Of a DNA stretch of 64,000 bases, positions 20,800 through 31,127 are shown piece by piece. Both the position numbers and the translations under genes were made by a program. Source of the stretch: Ceratobasidium sp. AG-K (Eukaryota; Basidiomycota; Agaricomycetes; Cantharellales; Ceratobasidiaceae); contig JAWNGF010000015.1 in NCBI GenBank assembly GCA_037039685.1, forward strand, positions 1,007,001 to 1,071,000, in the 5' to 3' direction. The notes below the pieces were generated by a model that had not been told where the DNA came from, made no database searches, and worked only from the letters and a program-made list of their open reading frames with translations. Position 1 is the stretch's first letter, and each line of letters begins with the position of its first letter.

Positions 20800-22554
20800 T
20801 CAAGCGTGACGTCGGTTAAATGTAGTCGCCTTCCTCCAGTATTGCAGGTTACGGTGATCGGTGTAGATTGTTATCGGTTCTCTTGTTCCTGGTAGATGCA
20901 ATCGCCAGTGTTTTAGTGATTCCACAATTGCCATCAATTCCTTGTCGTGAACATTGTAGTTCATTTGTGCAGCGTTAAAGGATTTTGATAGGAAAGCAAT
21001 GGGGTGTAAGTAACCGTCGTCTTGTCTTTGAGAGAGTATCAATCCCATAGCAACACCCCTTGCATCGGTTCCCAATATGTAAGGTTTTGTTGGGTCTGGG
21101 TGTCGCAGTAGTGGTTCCTTGCATATTTCCTTCTTCAGGTTATCGAAAGCCTCCTGTTGTTCTGCTTCCCACTTCCATTTCTGATCCTTCCTTGTTAGAA
21201 CAGTTAAGGGTTTTGCCAGGCCGCTGAAGTTTGGTACGAATCGCCTGTAAAAGTTTGCAAATCCTAGGAAGGCTTGGACCTGTTTGACTGTTCTTGGCTC
21301 CTTCCATGCCTTGATTGCTTTGACCTTTTCCTCTTGCATTGATATTCCTTCCTCGCTGATGTTTATCCCTGTGTAGACAAGTTTTTTGACGAAGAATTCG
21401 CATTTTGGGAGTTTTGCAAAGAGGTTGTTGTCCAACAGGATTTTGAGTACCTTTCAAACATCCTCCACATGCTGGCTTCGGTCTTTGGAGAAAATTAATA
21501 TGTCATCGATGTAAACGATGACACAGATGTCAATCAGGTCGTGGAAAATATGATTCATATATTGTTGGAATGTTGCCGGCGCGTTTTTCAATCCGAAGGG
21601 CATGACAATACATTCGAATAGGCCTTCCTTGGTTCGGAATGCTGTTTTCCATTCGTCTCCTTCTTTAACTCGGATGTTGTTGAACCCCATACGCAAGTCT
21701 ATTTTGGAAAAGATTTTTGCGTCCTTGATCTTGTCAAGGAGATCTTCCATTAGTGGCATAGGGAAGCGATCGTCTTTCGTTATTTCGTTGATCAGGCCGA
21801 AATGTTGAACCAGCCTGAGTTCTGGAGGTTTTTCCGGGTCCTTTGGGTCTTGTCCCTTTTTGACAAAGAAAGTTGCTGTGGCTACAGGTGACTTGCTCGG
21901 TCGGATTTTGCCTGCCGCCAGTTCCTCATCTAGGTACTTTCTGAGGGCTATGGATTCTGCGGGTGAGAGTGGAATTGGCCTAGCCGGTTTAGGAAGTTCT
22001 GCTCCTTCCACCAGATCGATGCAACAGTCGTATGGACGATGGTCCGGTATTTGTTTAAATTTTTCTTCGCTAAAGACTTCTGCATAATCTTTGAATTCTT
22101 TGGGTATGTCTTCGATTTCTGCGGCTTTTCCAAGAATGTTGTCTGGTTGCCAGGAAATTTCTTTTGATGGCCAATCGATTATTGGATTGGCTTCCTCTAG
22201 CCATTCTAACCCCAGAATCAAGTGTGTATCTCCAGTCGGCATGGCGAAGAAGTTTTGCCTGAAGATTTTTCCATGTAACTCAAATTCCAGATTTGCTTTG
22301 AATCGGATTTGATGTGAGAGTTCCTTCCCTTGGATTCCAATTATTTTCCTAGGTGTTGGTAGCTCAATTAGAGCCACGTTGTTTCTTCGTGCCCAAGTGA
22401 TGTTGATGAAGTTCCTTGATGCTCCCGAGTCGATGAGCGTAGCAATGGGTTCCGTGATTCCAGTAATATTTGTGTAGACAATTGTTGATTCACTGGTAGC
22501 TCTAAGGTACATTGTTTCCATTACTGGTTTGTTGGTCTCTCCACACACGGTTAG
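20800..22554 (-). pseudogene. E3 protease, reverse transcriptase and RNase H
   Basis: Protease DSGAS is intact. RT motif A is KIDLRMGF and the YIDD box is intact (VYIDDILIF). The RNase H region reads GTDARGVAMG. Two in-frame TGA codons (21,454-21,456, and 20,800-20,802 at the end) replace Arg codons seen in homologues, consistent with CGA to TGA. Pol begins without an ATG, in the -1 frame, overlapping the gag stop (TCCCTCTAA), the same as in E4. Confidence 0.85.
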
Positions 22555-24548
22555 AGGGAGACCTTGCCTTTTCCCGACTCGGATTCCTCTTCTATTTTTC
22601 CTTCCCTTCCTTTGAGGTTAGGTTCCTCCTTTTTCCATTCCTTCTCCGGGCACTTGGCAAGCATGTGTTTGTCTGATCCGCATTTCAGGCAGCGTCTCGA
22701 GGAAATCCTAGCCTTGTAAACCTCATCTGGAAGTCTTTTTGTAGAGCTAGAGGATGCTGTTACTGTCTTCTTCCCTGTCGTGTTCTTGATTGCTTGTAGT
22801 TTCTGGTCAATAGAGATTGCGATTGATATCCATCGGTCAAGGGATAGTTCTCGTTCTGTCCCATCTTTGTTGATCAGGGTTAGTTCAAAACGAGCTAGTT
22901 CGGTTTTGACTTCAGGTTTCAACCCTTCCTTAAATTGGTTGATCAGAGCTTCTTGTCCCCAGTTAACGTCTACTAGAAGGTATCGGAATTCCAAAGCATA
23001 GTTTGCTACCGAGTTGGTTTGTTTGCATTTTTGGATGTCCAATTCGGCTTTAGCTTTTTTGTTAGGGTCACTGAACTCTTCCATGAAGTGTGCTTTGAAA
23101 CTTTCCCATGAGGCGAGATTTTGGTTATTTCCTCCTTGGTTAAGCGATCGCAAGAGTACTTGTGCCCAGTGGGTGGCGGCTTTGTTCTTGGATTTGAAGT
23201 TTGCTAGGGCTTTGCGGATTCTTTCTTCGTCGGAAGTGTATTGATTGCCTAGATGTACAATGTAGCTCTCCATTTGCGTAATGAACATTTCAGCGCCTTC
23301 TCCTTTCTTTCTGTCAAAGGCTTCCGGACGAGTAACCTTGGGACGACGTGGTCCAGCACCAATGTTTGGGTTCTCGATCAGTCGTTGGATTCTTAGTTCT
23401 AAATCGTCAATCCTGGTAGATTCTGCGTCTGGATGTGGTGGAGAATTTGATCGCCTAGACAGGATCCCGTGCAGGGATGCTTCGTCCATTTCTTCTCGTA
23501 TATTGTTGATGGTTTCCTGAACTTCAGTGATTTTGGCAGTGAAGGAAGTTCCTTCCTGTTGTAAGGTTTCTAGTCCTTGTGTTACTGCCTCATTCCATTC
23601 GAGTTGCCCTTGTCTGGTAGTGTTGAGTTCTTCACGCACATTGTTCACGAGTCCTTGAGTGTTGGTAACCTCATTTCGAAGGCGGGTTACGTCTTGACCG
23701 ACTAGAAAAGAATTATGTTCGCCATTTCTAGCCACGTTCAGAATGTCCGTCAAGGTGCCTTGTAGGGTGTTGATGGAGTCGTTAAAGATTTGCTGATTGT
23801 TTGCCAGGACTTGTGTGGCTTGTTCTAGGCCACCAAGCCTTCGATCGATAGTGACTCTCATCCCGTCTATGATCCTAAGGACAGCATTGTGTCTTCCTTC
23901 TAGAAGATTGTCCAGATCGTCTAGATTATTGATTACGGTCCTCCTGCTGGAGCTGGAATTTGAACTTGAGCTTCCTGGATCCCCAGCGTTTTGTTGTACC
24001 GGGGCTGATTGTTGGGAGTAACCTTGTGGAACATATGGTGGTGCTGGAATTGCTGGTGTGACTGGCTGGGAAGTCATTGGAATTGGTCCTGTGTTGGTGA
24101 TGGTCCCTCCAATTTGAGGGATTGTAGGAACATTGGGAATGTGTGGTGTAGGGGGGGGTCTAATGGGAGCGAGCGACACACCCCCATGAGCTTTGGGTTG
24201 GGGAGAAAAGAAATGTCTCCTAGGCCTTAGTGGCCACAAGGGACGCGATGGCCCTGGGCTTCCGGTCGAAATGCGAATTACGGCTGGGGTGGGGTCATTT
24301 GTAAGATCTCCTGGTTCTCTATTTGTGATAGTGGGTTCTTCTTCTTGTACCGTTGTTGTGTCGGCAATGCCAAAAGCTCCTGGCATTGATGTTTGACTTT
24401 GGGGACGTGATTGGGCAGGTCCTCCCGCTTGAGCTTGTGCGATATCTTGTTCGTTTAGTGATCCTGTGGGCCTTGCGGCTCGACTGGGTCCTCTTCTTAG
24501 TGATATAGTGGATGAGGGACGTGATCCTACATCTTCTTGAATAGACAT
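22551..24548 (-). CDS. E3 Gag, intact, 665 aa
   Basis: It starts MSIQEDVGS about 30 nt inside the 5' LTR. There is a long Pro/Ser-rich N-terminal part, then a region rich in heptad-like Leu/Asn repeats (predicted coiled coil, roughly residues 225-400), then a capsid-like domain (TRPEAF...GEGAEMFITQMESY) and a zinc knuckle CLKCGSDKHMLAKC near the C terminus. It forms the particle and binds RNA by analogy with Ty3 Gag. The frame is uninterrupted, unlike E4 gag. Pol follows in -1 frame. Confidence 0.85.
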   Translation of the reverse strand: MSIQEDVGSRPSSTISLRRGPSRAARPTGSLNEQDIAQAQAGGPAQSRPQSQTSMPGAFGIADTTTVQEEEPTITNREPGDLTNDPTPAVIRISTGSPGPSRPLWPLRPRRHFFSPQPKAHGGVSLAPIRPPPTPHIPNVPTIPQIGGTITNTGPIPMTSQPVTPAIPAPPYVPQGYSQQSAPVQQNAGDPGSSSSNSSSSRRTVINNLDDLDNLLEGRHNAVLRIIDGMRVTIDRRLGGLEQATQVLANNQQIFNDSINTLQGTLTDILNVARNGEHNSFLVGQDVTRLRNEVTNTQGLVNNVREELNTTRQGQLEWNEAVTQGLETLQQEGTSFTAKITEVQETINNIREEMDEASLHGILSRRSNSPPHPDAESTRIDDLELRIQRLIENPNIGAGPRRPKVTRPEAFDRKKGEGAEMFITQMESYIVHLGNQYTSDEERIRKALANFKSKNKAATHWAQVLLRSLNQGGNNQNLASWESFKAHFMEEFSDPNKKAKAELDIQKCKQTNSVANYALEFRYLLVDVNWGQEALINQFKEGLKPEVKTELARFELTLINKDGTERELSLDRWISIAISIDQKLQAIKNTTGKKTVTASSSSTKRLPDEVYKARISSRRCLKCGSDKHMLAKCPEKEWKKEEPNLKGREGKIEEESESGKGKVSL

Positions 24549-24563
24549 GTTTGTATGTTGTTG

Positions 24564-24575
24564 AGCTTGTTTTGT
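24564..24575 (-). promoter_or_regulatory. E3 self-primer binding site
   Basis: On the coding strand ACAAAACAAGCT lies 2 nt after the 5' LTR. Its complement AGCTTGTTTTGT occurs in the LTR about 30 nt after the TATA box, at the presumed RNA 5' end. No tRNA-type site is seen. This is the arrangement established for Tf1 self-priming. Confidence 0.7.
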
Positions 24576-24577
24576 AA

Positions 24578-25055
24578 TGTCGTAAGCTTCTTCTTAATGG
24601 CTATGCGACAAGCCGCGAGGGAGAGTGGACGGCACTAAGACCTAAGTGACCTCTTGAACCGCAACACACTTAAGCGTCTGTAGGCTCTTGAGGGTAGGGG
24701 TGGTTTAAAGTGTCACTCGAAAGGGATGTTTTGACGAGACAAAACAAGCCGGGGTTACCAGGCTTGTTGGTCCTCTATATATATTCAGAAAGTGGCCGAG
24801 TCATACAAGGCGCAGCCACACGAGTCATACATAACAGCCAGTCAGGAGTGTCCATGTGAGTCATGCTGTATGAACAGACATGACTCGTACAAAGCACAGC
24901 CGCGTTACACAGTGTAACACATAACCACAAGAAGGTGGCAATGCGGCAGGAAAAAAGGGGAAAGACAAAACAAAGAACAAACACAGACACACATACAAGA
25001 GACAAGAGAGGACGAGACGCAGATGAGTCCGATGGCGAGAGCATGGCTCACGACA
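24578..25055 (-). repeat. E3 5' LTR (type B)
   Basis: It is the same length as the 3' LTR (478 bp), begins TGTCGTAAGC and ends GCTCACGACA. It is followed by CCGCC and by the interrupted E2 RNase H. Confidence 0.93.
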
Positions 25056-25060
25056 CCGCC

Positions 25061-26774
25061 ATTCTTTGAAGGCTCTAATAATTGCTAATAGTTCCTTGTC
25101 GAAAATGTCGTAGTTTTGTTCAGCCGGATTTAGTGATTTAGAAAGAAAAGCTACAGGGTGTAATTTCCCTTCTTCATCCTTCTGAGATAAAACTGCTCCT
25201 GTGGCAAATCCCGACGTGTCTGTCTTGAGGAAAAATTCCTTATTTTGATCGGGCTGCATCATTACAGGTGCCACCTTAAGAGCTTCTTTTAGTGCGTTCA
25301 TGGCCTCTTGTTCTTTGCTTGTCCACTGCCACTTTTGATCCTTCTTAAGTAGGTTATATAGAGGTCTGGCTTTGCCAGCAAAGTCTTGAATGAATCTTCA
25401 ATAGAAATTGACGAATCCTAGGAACTCTTGAACTTGTTTGACATTCTTGGGTGCTTTCCAATTCATAGCAGCCGTGACCTTTTCCTGATCTGTTTTGATT
25501 CCTTTATTGGAAATGACCAATCCTACCCAGTCCAGTTTGGTTTGGTGGAACTTGCATTTCCTCAATTTTGCAATCAGCTTGTGTTCCCTAAGTCTTCTTA
25601 GCACCTCTTTTACGTGTCCTGGATGATCTTCGACTCGTTTGGAAAAAACAAAGATATCATCAATGTATACTAGTACGAAAACCCCCATAATGTCCCTGAA
25701 TATAGCGCTCATTAGGGACTGGAAACTTGATGGAGTGTTTTTGAGACCAAAGGGCATGACCTTCCATTCATACATGCCGTATTGAGTTTTGAATGCTGTT
25801 TTCCATTCATGGCCTGCTGCTATTCGGGTTTGATGAAATCCCTGTGCCAAGTCTAGAGTGGTGCCAATGACAAATCCTTCCAGGGCCCTTAACCATTGGT
25901 CCAGTAGAGGGATTCCACTTGCGTTGAATTTGCATAGCAAATTCACATATCTGTAGTCAACGCAAATGCGTAACTCTAGGTTGTTTGGATCTTCTGGATG
26001 TGGTTTTTTGACAAATAGAACCGGGGAAGCCAAAGGAGACTTAGAAATCTGAATGTGTCCCCTTCGGATAAGGGTTTCTAGTACTTTCTTCATTTCTTTG
26101 TCTTCAGCTGGGGATGTTTTGTAAATAGGGCCGTGCTTTAGTTTAGCTTCTGGTAGAAGGTCGAGCGTAATGTCAGTTGGCCTGTGAGGTGGGAGTTCTT
26201 CTAATCTGGACTCGTCGAATACATCTGCGAACTCTTTGTATTCCTCTGGTAATGTAGTTTCGGCTGCAATTTGGAGAGTAGATGGGATCTTTAGGCAGTT
26301 TTCTGAGCAGAATTTGCTTGTGTATGCAATTGTCCTATTTTTCCAATTAATTTGTGGGTTATGTTTCTTGAGCCAAGACATCCCGAGTACGATGGGGTGT
26401 CTTCCAATGTTTGTGACGTGACATTCTATTTCACTGGAATGTGTTCCCATGACAAGTTTAAATTTGGTATAGTGGGTGACTTTTTCAGACAAAACTTCTC
26501 GCCCATCTATAACTTGCAGAGTCTTTGGTTTTTCGTGTTGGAGAAGGGGAAGGTTTGCTTCTGTTGCTAGGGAAGGGTTGATGAAACAGGAGGTTGCGCC
26601 ACAATCAAGGAGTGCTTGTCCAGAGAATTTTTTTGATCTGTTAACTGACTTAGACTCAGGAGCCGTAGCTAGTGGATGAGCGGTGAAATCAAGGTATAAT
26701 TGGTTTTCATTTGATATTGACATGATTTCTAGTTCATCCATATTACTAGCTAATATATCACCGAGTACTTGGCT
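25061..26774 (-). pseudogene. E2 protease, reverse transcriptase and RNase H (5' part of pol)
   Basis: The frame 25,398-26,741 carries an aspartic protease site reading LLDCGATSCF (DCG rather than DSG), RT motif A (TLDLAQGFHQ) and an intact YIDD box. A TGA at 25,398-25,400 (FANFY-type segment, Arg position) ends it, and the remaining RNase H continues at 25,061-25,397 up to the E3 insertion in the KEWR segment. The pol frame is -1 to gag and open across the gag stop at 26,777. Confidence 0.85.
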
Positions 26775-26776
26775 CC

Positions 26777-28130
26777 TTAATAAGCCTCGGTGACGTCTTT
26801 TCCCGATTCGATGTCTGAAGAGATTTCTTCAATCTGAGCTTCAAACCCTGAGGCTGTGTTCTTGGAAGGACAGACTCTTGCTGAGTGTCCCTTGCCACTG
26901 CAGGTGAAGCAAATCATTGGTCCTTTTCCTTTTCCATCAAGATCCATTGCATTGGGGTCTTTAGCAGGAATGGACGATTTGGGTGTTTGAATAATAGGAG
27001 CGTTGAAGGTACTGGTTCGGGTGTCTTTTTGAATTGCTCCAAAAGGGACATTTCCTTTTGTCCCATCGTCCCAGGAGATCTGTGGAACTGGACGGCCTTT
27101 GGCGTTTCTGGTAATGCTCGAGATTTTGCTGTATTGCACCCCCCCTGTAGGTTTTGACATAAAGACACGATCGTTTACGTTGAATCTTTGACCCAGTGAG
27201 GTGTTTGGAGTGCTTGGAGTTGTCTTGGAAGTAGTTTGTTTCGAAGTGCTGGTTTGTGGGCTTTGCGATTTCTTTGGTGCATTAATGGCATTCATTGTGG
27301 AGTCAATTTCCAGGGCTCTTTTGCGAACTTGGTTGAATGTCCTTGTTGCTTCATGGGGTTTAAAGTTCTGTGACACCATGGCCATCTTGATTTCATCCTT
27401 AAGACCGTCATAGAAATCATCACAAAGTACTCGATCGGTGTACCCAAGTACTGATGAGTAAGTAACAAAGTCTCATAGATAATCTTGGACAGAGTTCTTC
27501 TGGATCAACTTTCTTGTATAGTTGTCTATATCGGTCAATCTTGTGAACATCGCCGAACCTAGCTTGCATTTTGTTCCAGAATTCATCCATGTCGTGTAGC
27601 CAATTTGTTGCTCCCCTTCTTGCCATGTCTACATCAATTCCAGGTTGCATCCATACATAGGCAGGCCCCTTGCAATAACCCATGATATAAGTGATTTTTT
27701 GTTCTGTGGTTGCTTGTGGGGATGTGTGATTTATGTACAAAGTACATTGCGACTTAAACTCATCAAATTTATCTACATCTCCAGAGAATTCTTCTGGGGG
27801 ATGCATTTTGAGTTTGTATCCTGGGGTGGTTGTTGACACAGTGGTGGAGGGTGTTGCACCCAGCTTTGCAAGTGACTGAGACACTGCATTCATTAATTGG
27901 TGAAGGGGTGCAATTTGTGCAGTTTGATTTTGAATTGCATGGATATCTGCAATGTTATTGTCGATTCCCAGTTCTAGGGTAGAGGTGATACCATTTAAGG
28001 CATTAATATGACCGTTAATTTTTCGCACTTCGTCTATTAAGGCATTGATTGCCTGTGCAACTACATTGGGTCCGGATGTTGCTGAAATTTGGGTAAATCC
28101 CCCTTGACTAGGTGATGGGGCTCTCAACAT
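26777..28130 (-). pseudogene. E2 gag with one frameshift
   Basis: The N-terminal part starts at about 28,130 (MLRAPSPSQGG) and holds a helical region and the capsid-like domain (PPEEFSGDVDKFDEF). The frame shifts around 27,430-27,490. The C-terminal 202 codons (26,777-27,385) carry a zinc knuckle CFTCSGKGHSARVC and an acidic end. Intact in length apart from the single shift. Confidence 0.75.
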
Positions 28131-28229
28131 TTTTGGAGCGGTAAAAAAGGTAGATTTATTGAGATCCAAGGCCGTACAAAATATCACGGATTCTTCTTCA
28201 AACCCTTCTGTCTTTAATGATGCGCAAAC

Positions 28230-28966
28230 TCCTCAAAATATCAGTTCAAGATTTTCGTCTTCCAAGAACAACACGTTGATTACTCCTAGTTCATCGTACT
28301 GTTTGTATATGTAGTTATGACAAACGTCTTCAATAAAGAGTTTTAGGGACTCTAGTCTAAGCTGTTCCCTGTGTTGTTCCTGTGTGAGTCGAGGTCTTGG
28401 TCCCACTGAAAAGGGTTGGGTGCAATGGTATTAAGGTGATTTAGAAGGCGGTAATCCTGGTTAATAGGAATACGCACTTCTGCTGCAAGATGACAGTATT
28501 TGCCCTTGATTTTATCTTTAAGGGTTTCGATAGTACGCCACTGTCGTTTGTTGTTGTTGATGAGGGTTTCGACTTTTCGAGTGTGTTTTTTTTGGATTTT
28601 AATAAGTTGGTCGCAATTTTCGATCAACACACGGGTTTGTTCTTGCAAGCGCTCAACTTCGATATTGGTGTCAGCTAGATTTATGCTTTGGACACGATCT
28701 TGATTGGCTTGTTGCTTGTTTGTGTTGTCAAGGTTAATTTCAACGAACTCGAGCCTTGAATGAAGAGATTGATAATTGGCTTCGAGTTGATTGTAGTTTT
28801 CGTCGTTTCGAGTACGTTCGACCCTTAAATCCTCTGCTTGTTTGACTTGATCCTCTTCTAGTACCTCAATTCGACTGTTTAATTTGTCGACTTTGGTGTC
28901 TAGATCAAGTACGAAGTCCTTGAGTCTAAAGACTGCTTTGCAGAGGCTAAAAAATGCGGGAAACAC
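28230..28966 (-). pseudogene. E2 5' coiled-coil ORF of unknown function
   Basis: A 204-codon frame (28,352-28,966) lies between the 5' LTR and gag. It is dominated by heptad-like repeats with Leu/Val/Ile and charged residues from about residue 20 to 150, with no zinc knuckle or enzyme motif. A second frame continues the protein-like sequence to about 28,230 (LKLFIEDVCHNYIY), so the original ORF was longer and has one frameshift. Similar 5' ORFs are not present in the other families here. It could be an extra structural protein or the detached N terminus of gag. Confidence 0.5.
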
Positions 28967-29434
28967 TTTTAAGGTTAATTAGTTAGTTACTAATTAGTCC
29001 TTTTTTAGTGCGTACTAATGGAAACGACGAGTGGATGTGGTTCTTGATGGATGAGAGTGTTAACTTGGGTGGTGCTCCGACCACTTTCCAGTTTTTGCTT
29101 GAGAGGATCTGGCTTCCTCGAGATGTTGATTTGGATGTGAAGGGTGCTAGATGCTAAGCTTTTGCTTTTTATACTCCTTTTCTGATCTTATCAGTTATCA
29201 ACAGCCTTGGGCGGGCATGATAGCGACAGTGTATGACAGAGTAAGGGTGTATTTAGCTGACTAAAGCCGCTATGACCCAAAAGAGGATAACGATTGGGTT
29301 CACTGACAGCGTATAGCGACGTGGAACTACTGGTCTATATCAAGTATAGCTCTTTGTTCGTTGTACTATGCCCGTTTTCCCGTGTACGTTCTATCTACTT
29401 GGTGGAAGAGCAGGGGCTTAAGGCCAATGCTAGA

Positions 29435-29446
29435 AAGGCTTGACCT
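29435..29446 (-). promoter_or_regulatory. E2 self-primer binding site
   Basis: Coding-strand AGGTCAAGCCTT lies 2 nt inside the 5' LTR. Its complement AAGGCTTGACCT is found in the LTR about 30 nt after TATATAAA. Confidence 0.7.
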
Positions 29447-29448
29447 AA

Positions 29449-29860
29449 TGTCCCAACTTGGGTCAATTAGGTATATAAAAGTTAAGGGGTTCGACTTAGA
29501 CAAGTCTTAGAACCCAAGGAGTAGTGATAGTGAGAGGATTGATTGAGCAAGTCCTAATGGAGAGGAGGTCAAGCCTTGTCGTTAACCGGCTTGACCTCTG
29601 GGTTTATATACATGAGGTATCAAGGCCACGTCATCATCTATCAGTGTGGGAAAGCCGAGTACAACCAATGATAAGCGAGATAAGAGATATGACTCGACAT
29701 TCTGGAAGTTCCGGAAGCATCACCGATATCAAATGAAAAGACAAATACATCACATGATACAAGATAAGCGCCAGAGGACATTTGTACCAAAAAAGGAAAG
29801 TGTTCGGAAAAAAAGATATAAAATCAGAATAAAATGTCTGAGCTTAGTCAGCTCATGACA
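29449..29860 (-). repeat. E2 5' LTR (type D)
   Basis: It begins TGTCCCAACTTGG, ends GCTCATGACA, and is 412 bp. It is followed by ATTAT and the N-terminal part of E1 gag. Confidence 0.93.
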
Positions 29861-29865
29861 ATTAT

Positions 29866-30273
29866 GTAGGATCCATTGTTTGACGTGTTCCAGCCATTCT
29901 GCCATGAGGCTTTGACGCAGCGACATTTCCTTGAGAATATAAACAATTTGTTTTTGAAAATTGCTTTCATTGATTTCCCACCAGGTGTTGCCTTTATAGC
30001 GGTCAATTGCAGGGGAAGGGGGTCTGGATTCAGCATCAAAGGTTTTGTAGGGAGCAGGTTGAGATCAAATAGTGGTATCTCTCCTGCAGATCCTTCCTCA
30101 TCACCTTCCTTTTTTGATGGGGGAGGTTCTGAGAACTGGGTTTGATGATAGGGAGTTTCAGGGGCTGGTGGTGCCAGAGGCTCTTTGCCTTTTAGAGATG
30201 TGGATGGGATTGACATTGATGCCATGGTTTGTCTGTAGGATTCTGCCAAATTAGATTGACTCCTGTTGAACAT
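29866..30273 (-). pseudogene. E1 gag N-terminal part
   Basis: It starts MFNRSQSNLAESY at 30,273 and is similar to the E5 gag start at 48,861 (Ser/Pro-rich, ETP-HQT, SEPPP). It is frameshifted after about 70 codons relative to E5 and then interrupted by E2 at 29,866. The leader between this start and the 5' LTR (30,274-30,681) is about 400 nt, as in E5. Confidence 0.75.
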
Positions 30274-30681
30274 CAGCTATAATAAGTGTGCTTCCTGGTG
30301 CGCTTCAACCAAATCTGGCTAGTAGTGTGGGTAGAAAGTATGTCCCCTGGGTAGAGATGGAAAGTGTAGGGGGAACCTAGTTGATGGTAGGTCCAAGGCA
30401 AAGGTATCAGAGGTGCTTGCTCCAATAGAATATGTGAGCGGCGCTTCCTGATTAGGTGGCAATGGCTCAGTGATATCAGAGGATAGGGGACATTGTCAAC
30501 AGGCTAATGGGTGCGAGCTGCAGTATGCCTCAACATGTGAATGATGGAGGGGGGAGATGGGGATGTTAGCTGATCAATGGTAAAGGGTATGCAATGCTCA
30601 GAGATGACCCAGTGATGAAAGACCTGGTTCCGACAGCAACAAGGGCTGTATCTGCAATGAAGGTGACAAGACTTGTTCTAG

Positions 30682-31127
30682 CGTCACAACCCTAGCCAAA
30701 CCTTGGAGGCCAAGGCTCCACAGGTGATGAGGATGGGGGTTGGGACAATGACAAAGGTCAAATGTGCAGCGCTAAGGCCTAAGTGGGTCACACGGTGAGT
30801 GATAGGGGAGAACAACAAGAGAACAAGTCTTGTGGGGGCAAGACTTGTGTGGCTGGTATATATACTAACTACTGTGGCTATGTACAATAGAGAGCAAGCA
30901 ACAAAGGGAACCAAAACAAGAAAAGGCAAGAGTCCAAGAGAAGCAAGGACAAGACAAGGGAAACGTGATAAGTCCATGGACACCAAGGAGACAAGGGAAC
31001 AGGGCAGGCAGGCATGTCCTGCAATCATGGCTTACAGAAAGGCAACTAAATGCGCCAAGGAGGGCAGAACAAGACCAAACACAAGGCAAACAGACAAAGA
31101 AGAGGAGAAGAAGAGAAGGTCATGACA
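30682..31127 (-). repeat. E1 5' LTR (type A)
   Basis: It begins CGTCACAACC (first base T to C) and ends GGTCATGACA. It shares the full layout of other type A LTRs, including GAACAAGTCTTGTGGGGGCAA and an inverted TATATATA box near 30,862. The outer flank AGCAG does not match the other end of E1. Confidence 0.88.

Larger units (their letters stand above)
17782..25055 (-). mobile_element. Element E3: full-length Ty3/Gypsy chromovirus, type B, nested in E2
   Basis: It is 7,274 bp with 478-bp LTRs and perfect CCGCC duplications at 17,777-17,781 and 25,056-25,060. Gag is intact. Pol is broken only by two TGA codons at former CGA positions, and the accessory frame is intact. The LTRs differ at about nine or ten sites, nearly all CpG transitions. 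E3 sits inside E2's RNase H coding region. Confidence 0.95.
15642..29860 (-). mobile_element. Element E2: Ty3/Gypsy chromovirus, type D, nested in E1
   Basis: The LTRs 15,642-16,052 and 29,449-29,860 differ by five substitutions (all CpG to TpG/CpA) and one A. The element is flanked by ATTAT on both sides (15,637-15,641 and 29,861-29,865), and E1 gag resumes immediately after. It lacks a 3' accessory frame (integrase ends 10 nt from the LTR) but has a coiled-coil frame 5' of gag. It is split by E3. Confidence 0.93.
9275..31127 (-). mobile_element. Element E1: Ty3/Gypsy chromovirus, type A, carrying nested insertions
   Basis: Two type A LTRs (9,275-9,722 and 30,682-31,127, diverged by several percent) bound a minus-strand element whose gag, pol and accessory frames are in the expected order. 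It is interrupted by a solo B LTR (10,918-11,374, TSD CTTGT) and by the whole of E2 (15,642-29,860, TSD ATTAT). The flanking 5-mers are ATGCA and AGCAG, which do not match, so the two ends may come from different insertions joined by recombination. The primer site AAGACTTGTTCT lies at 30,668-30,679, 2 nt inside the 5' LTR. All coding parts except the accessory frame contain stops or frameshifts. It is the oldest layer of this stack. Confidence 0.9.
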
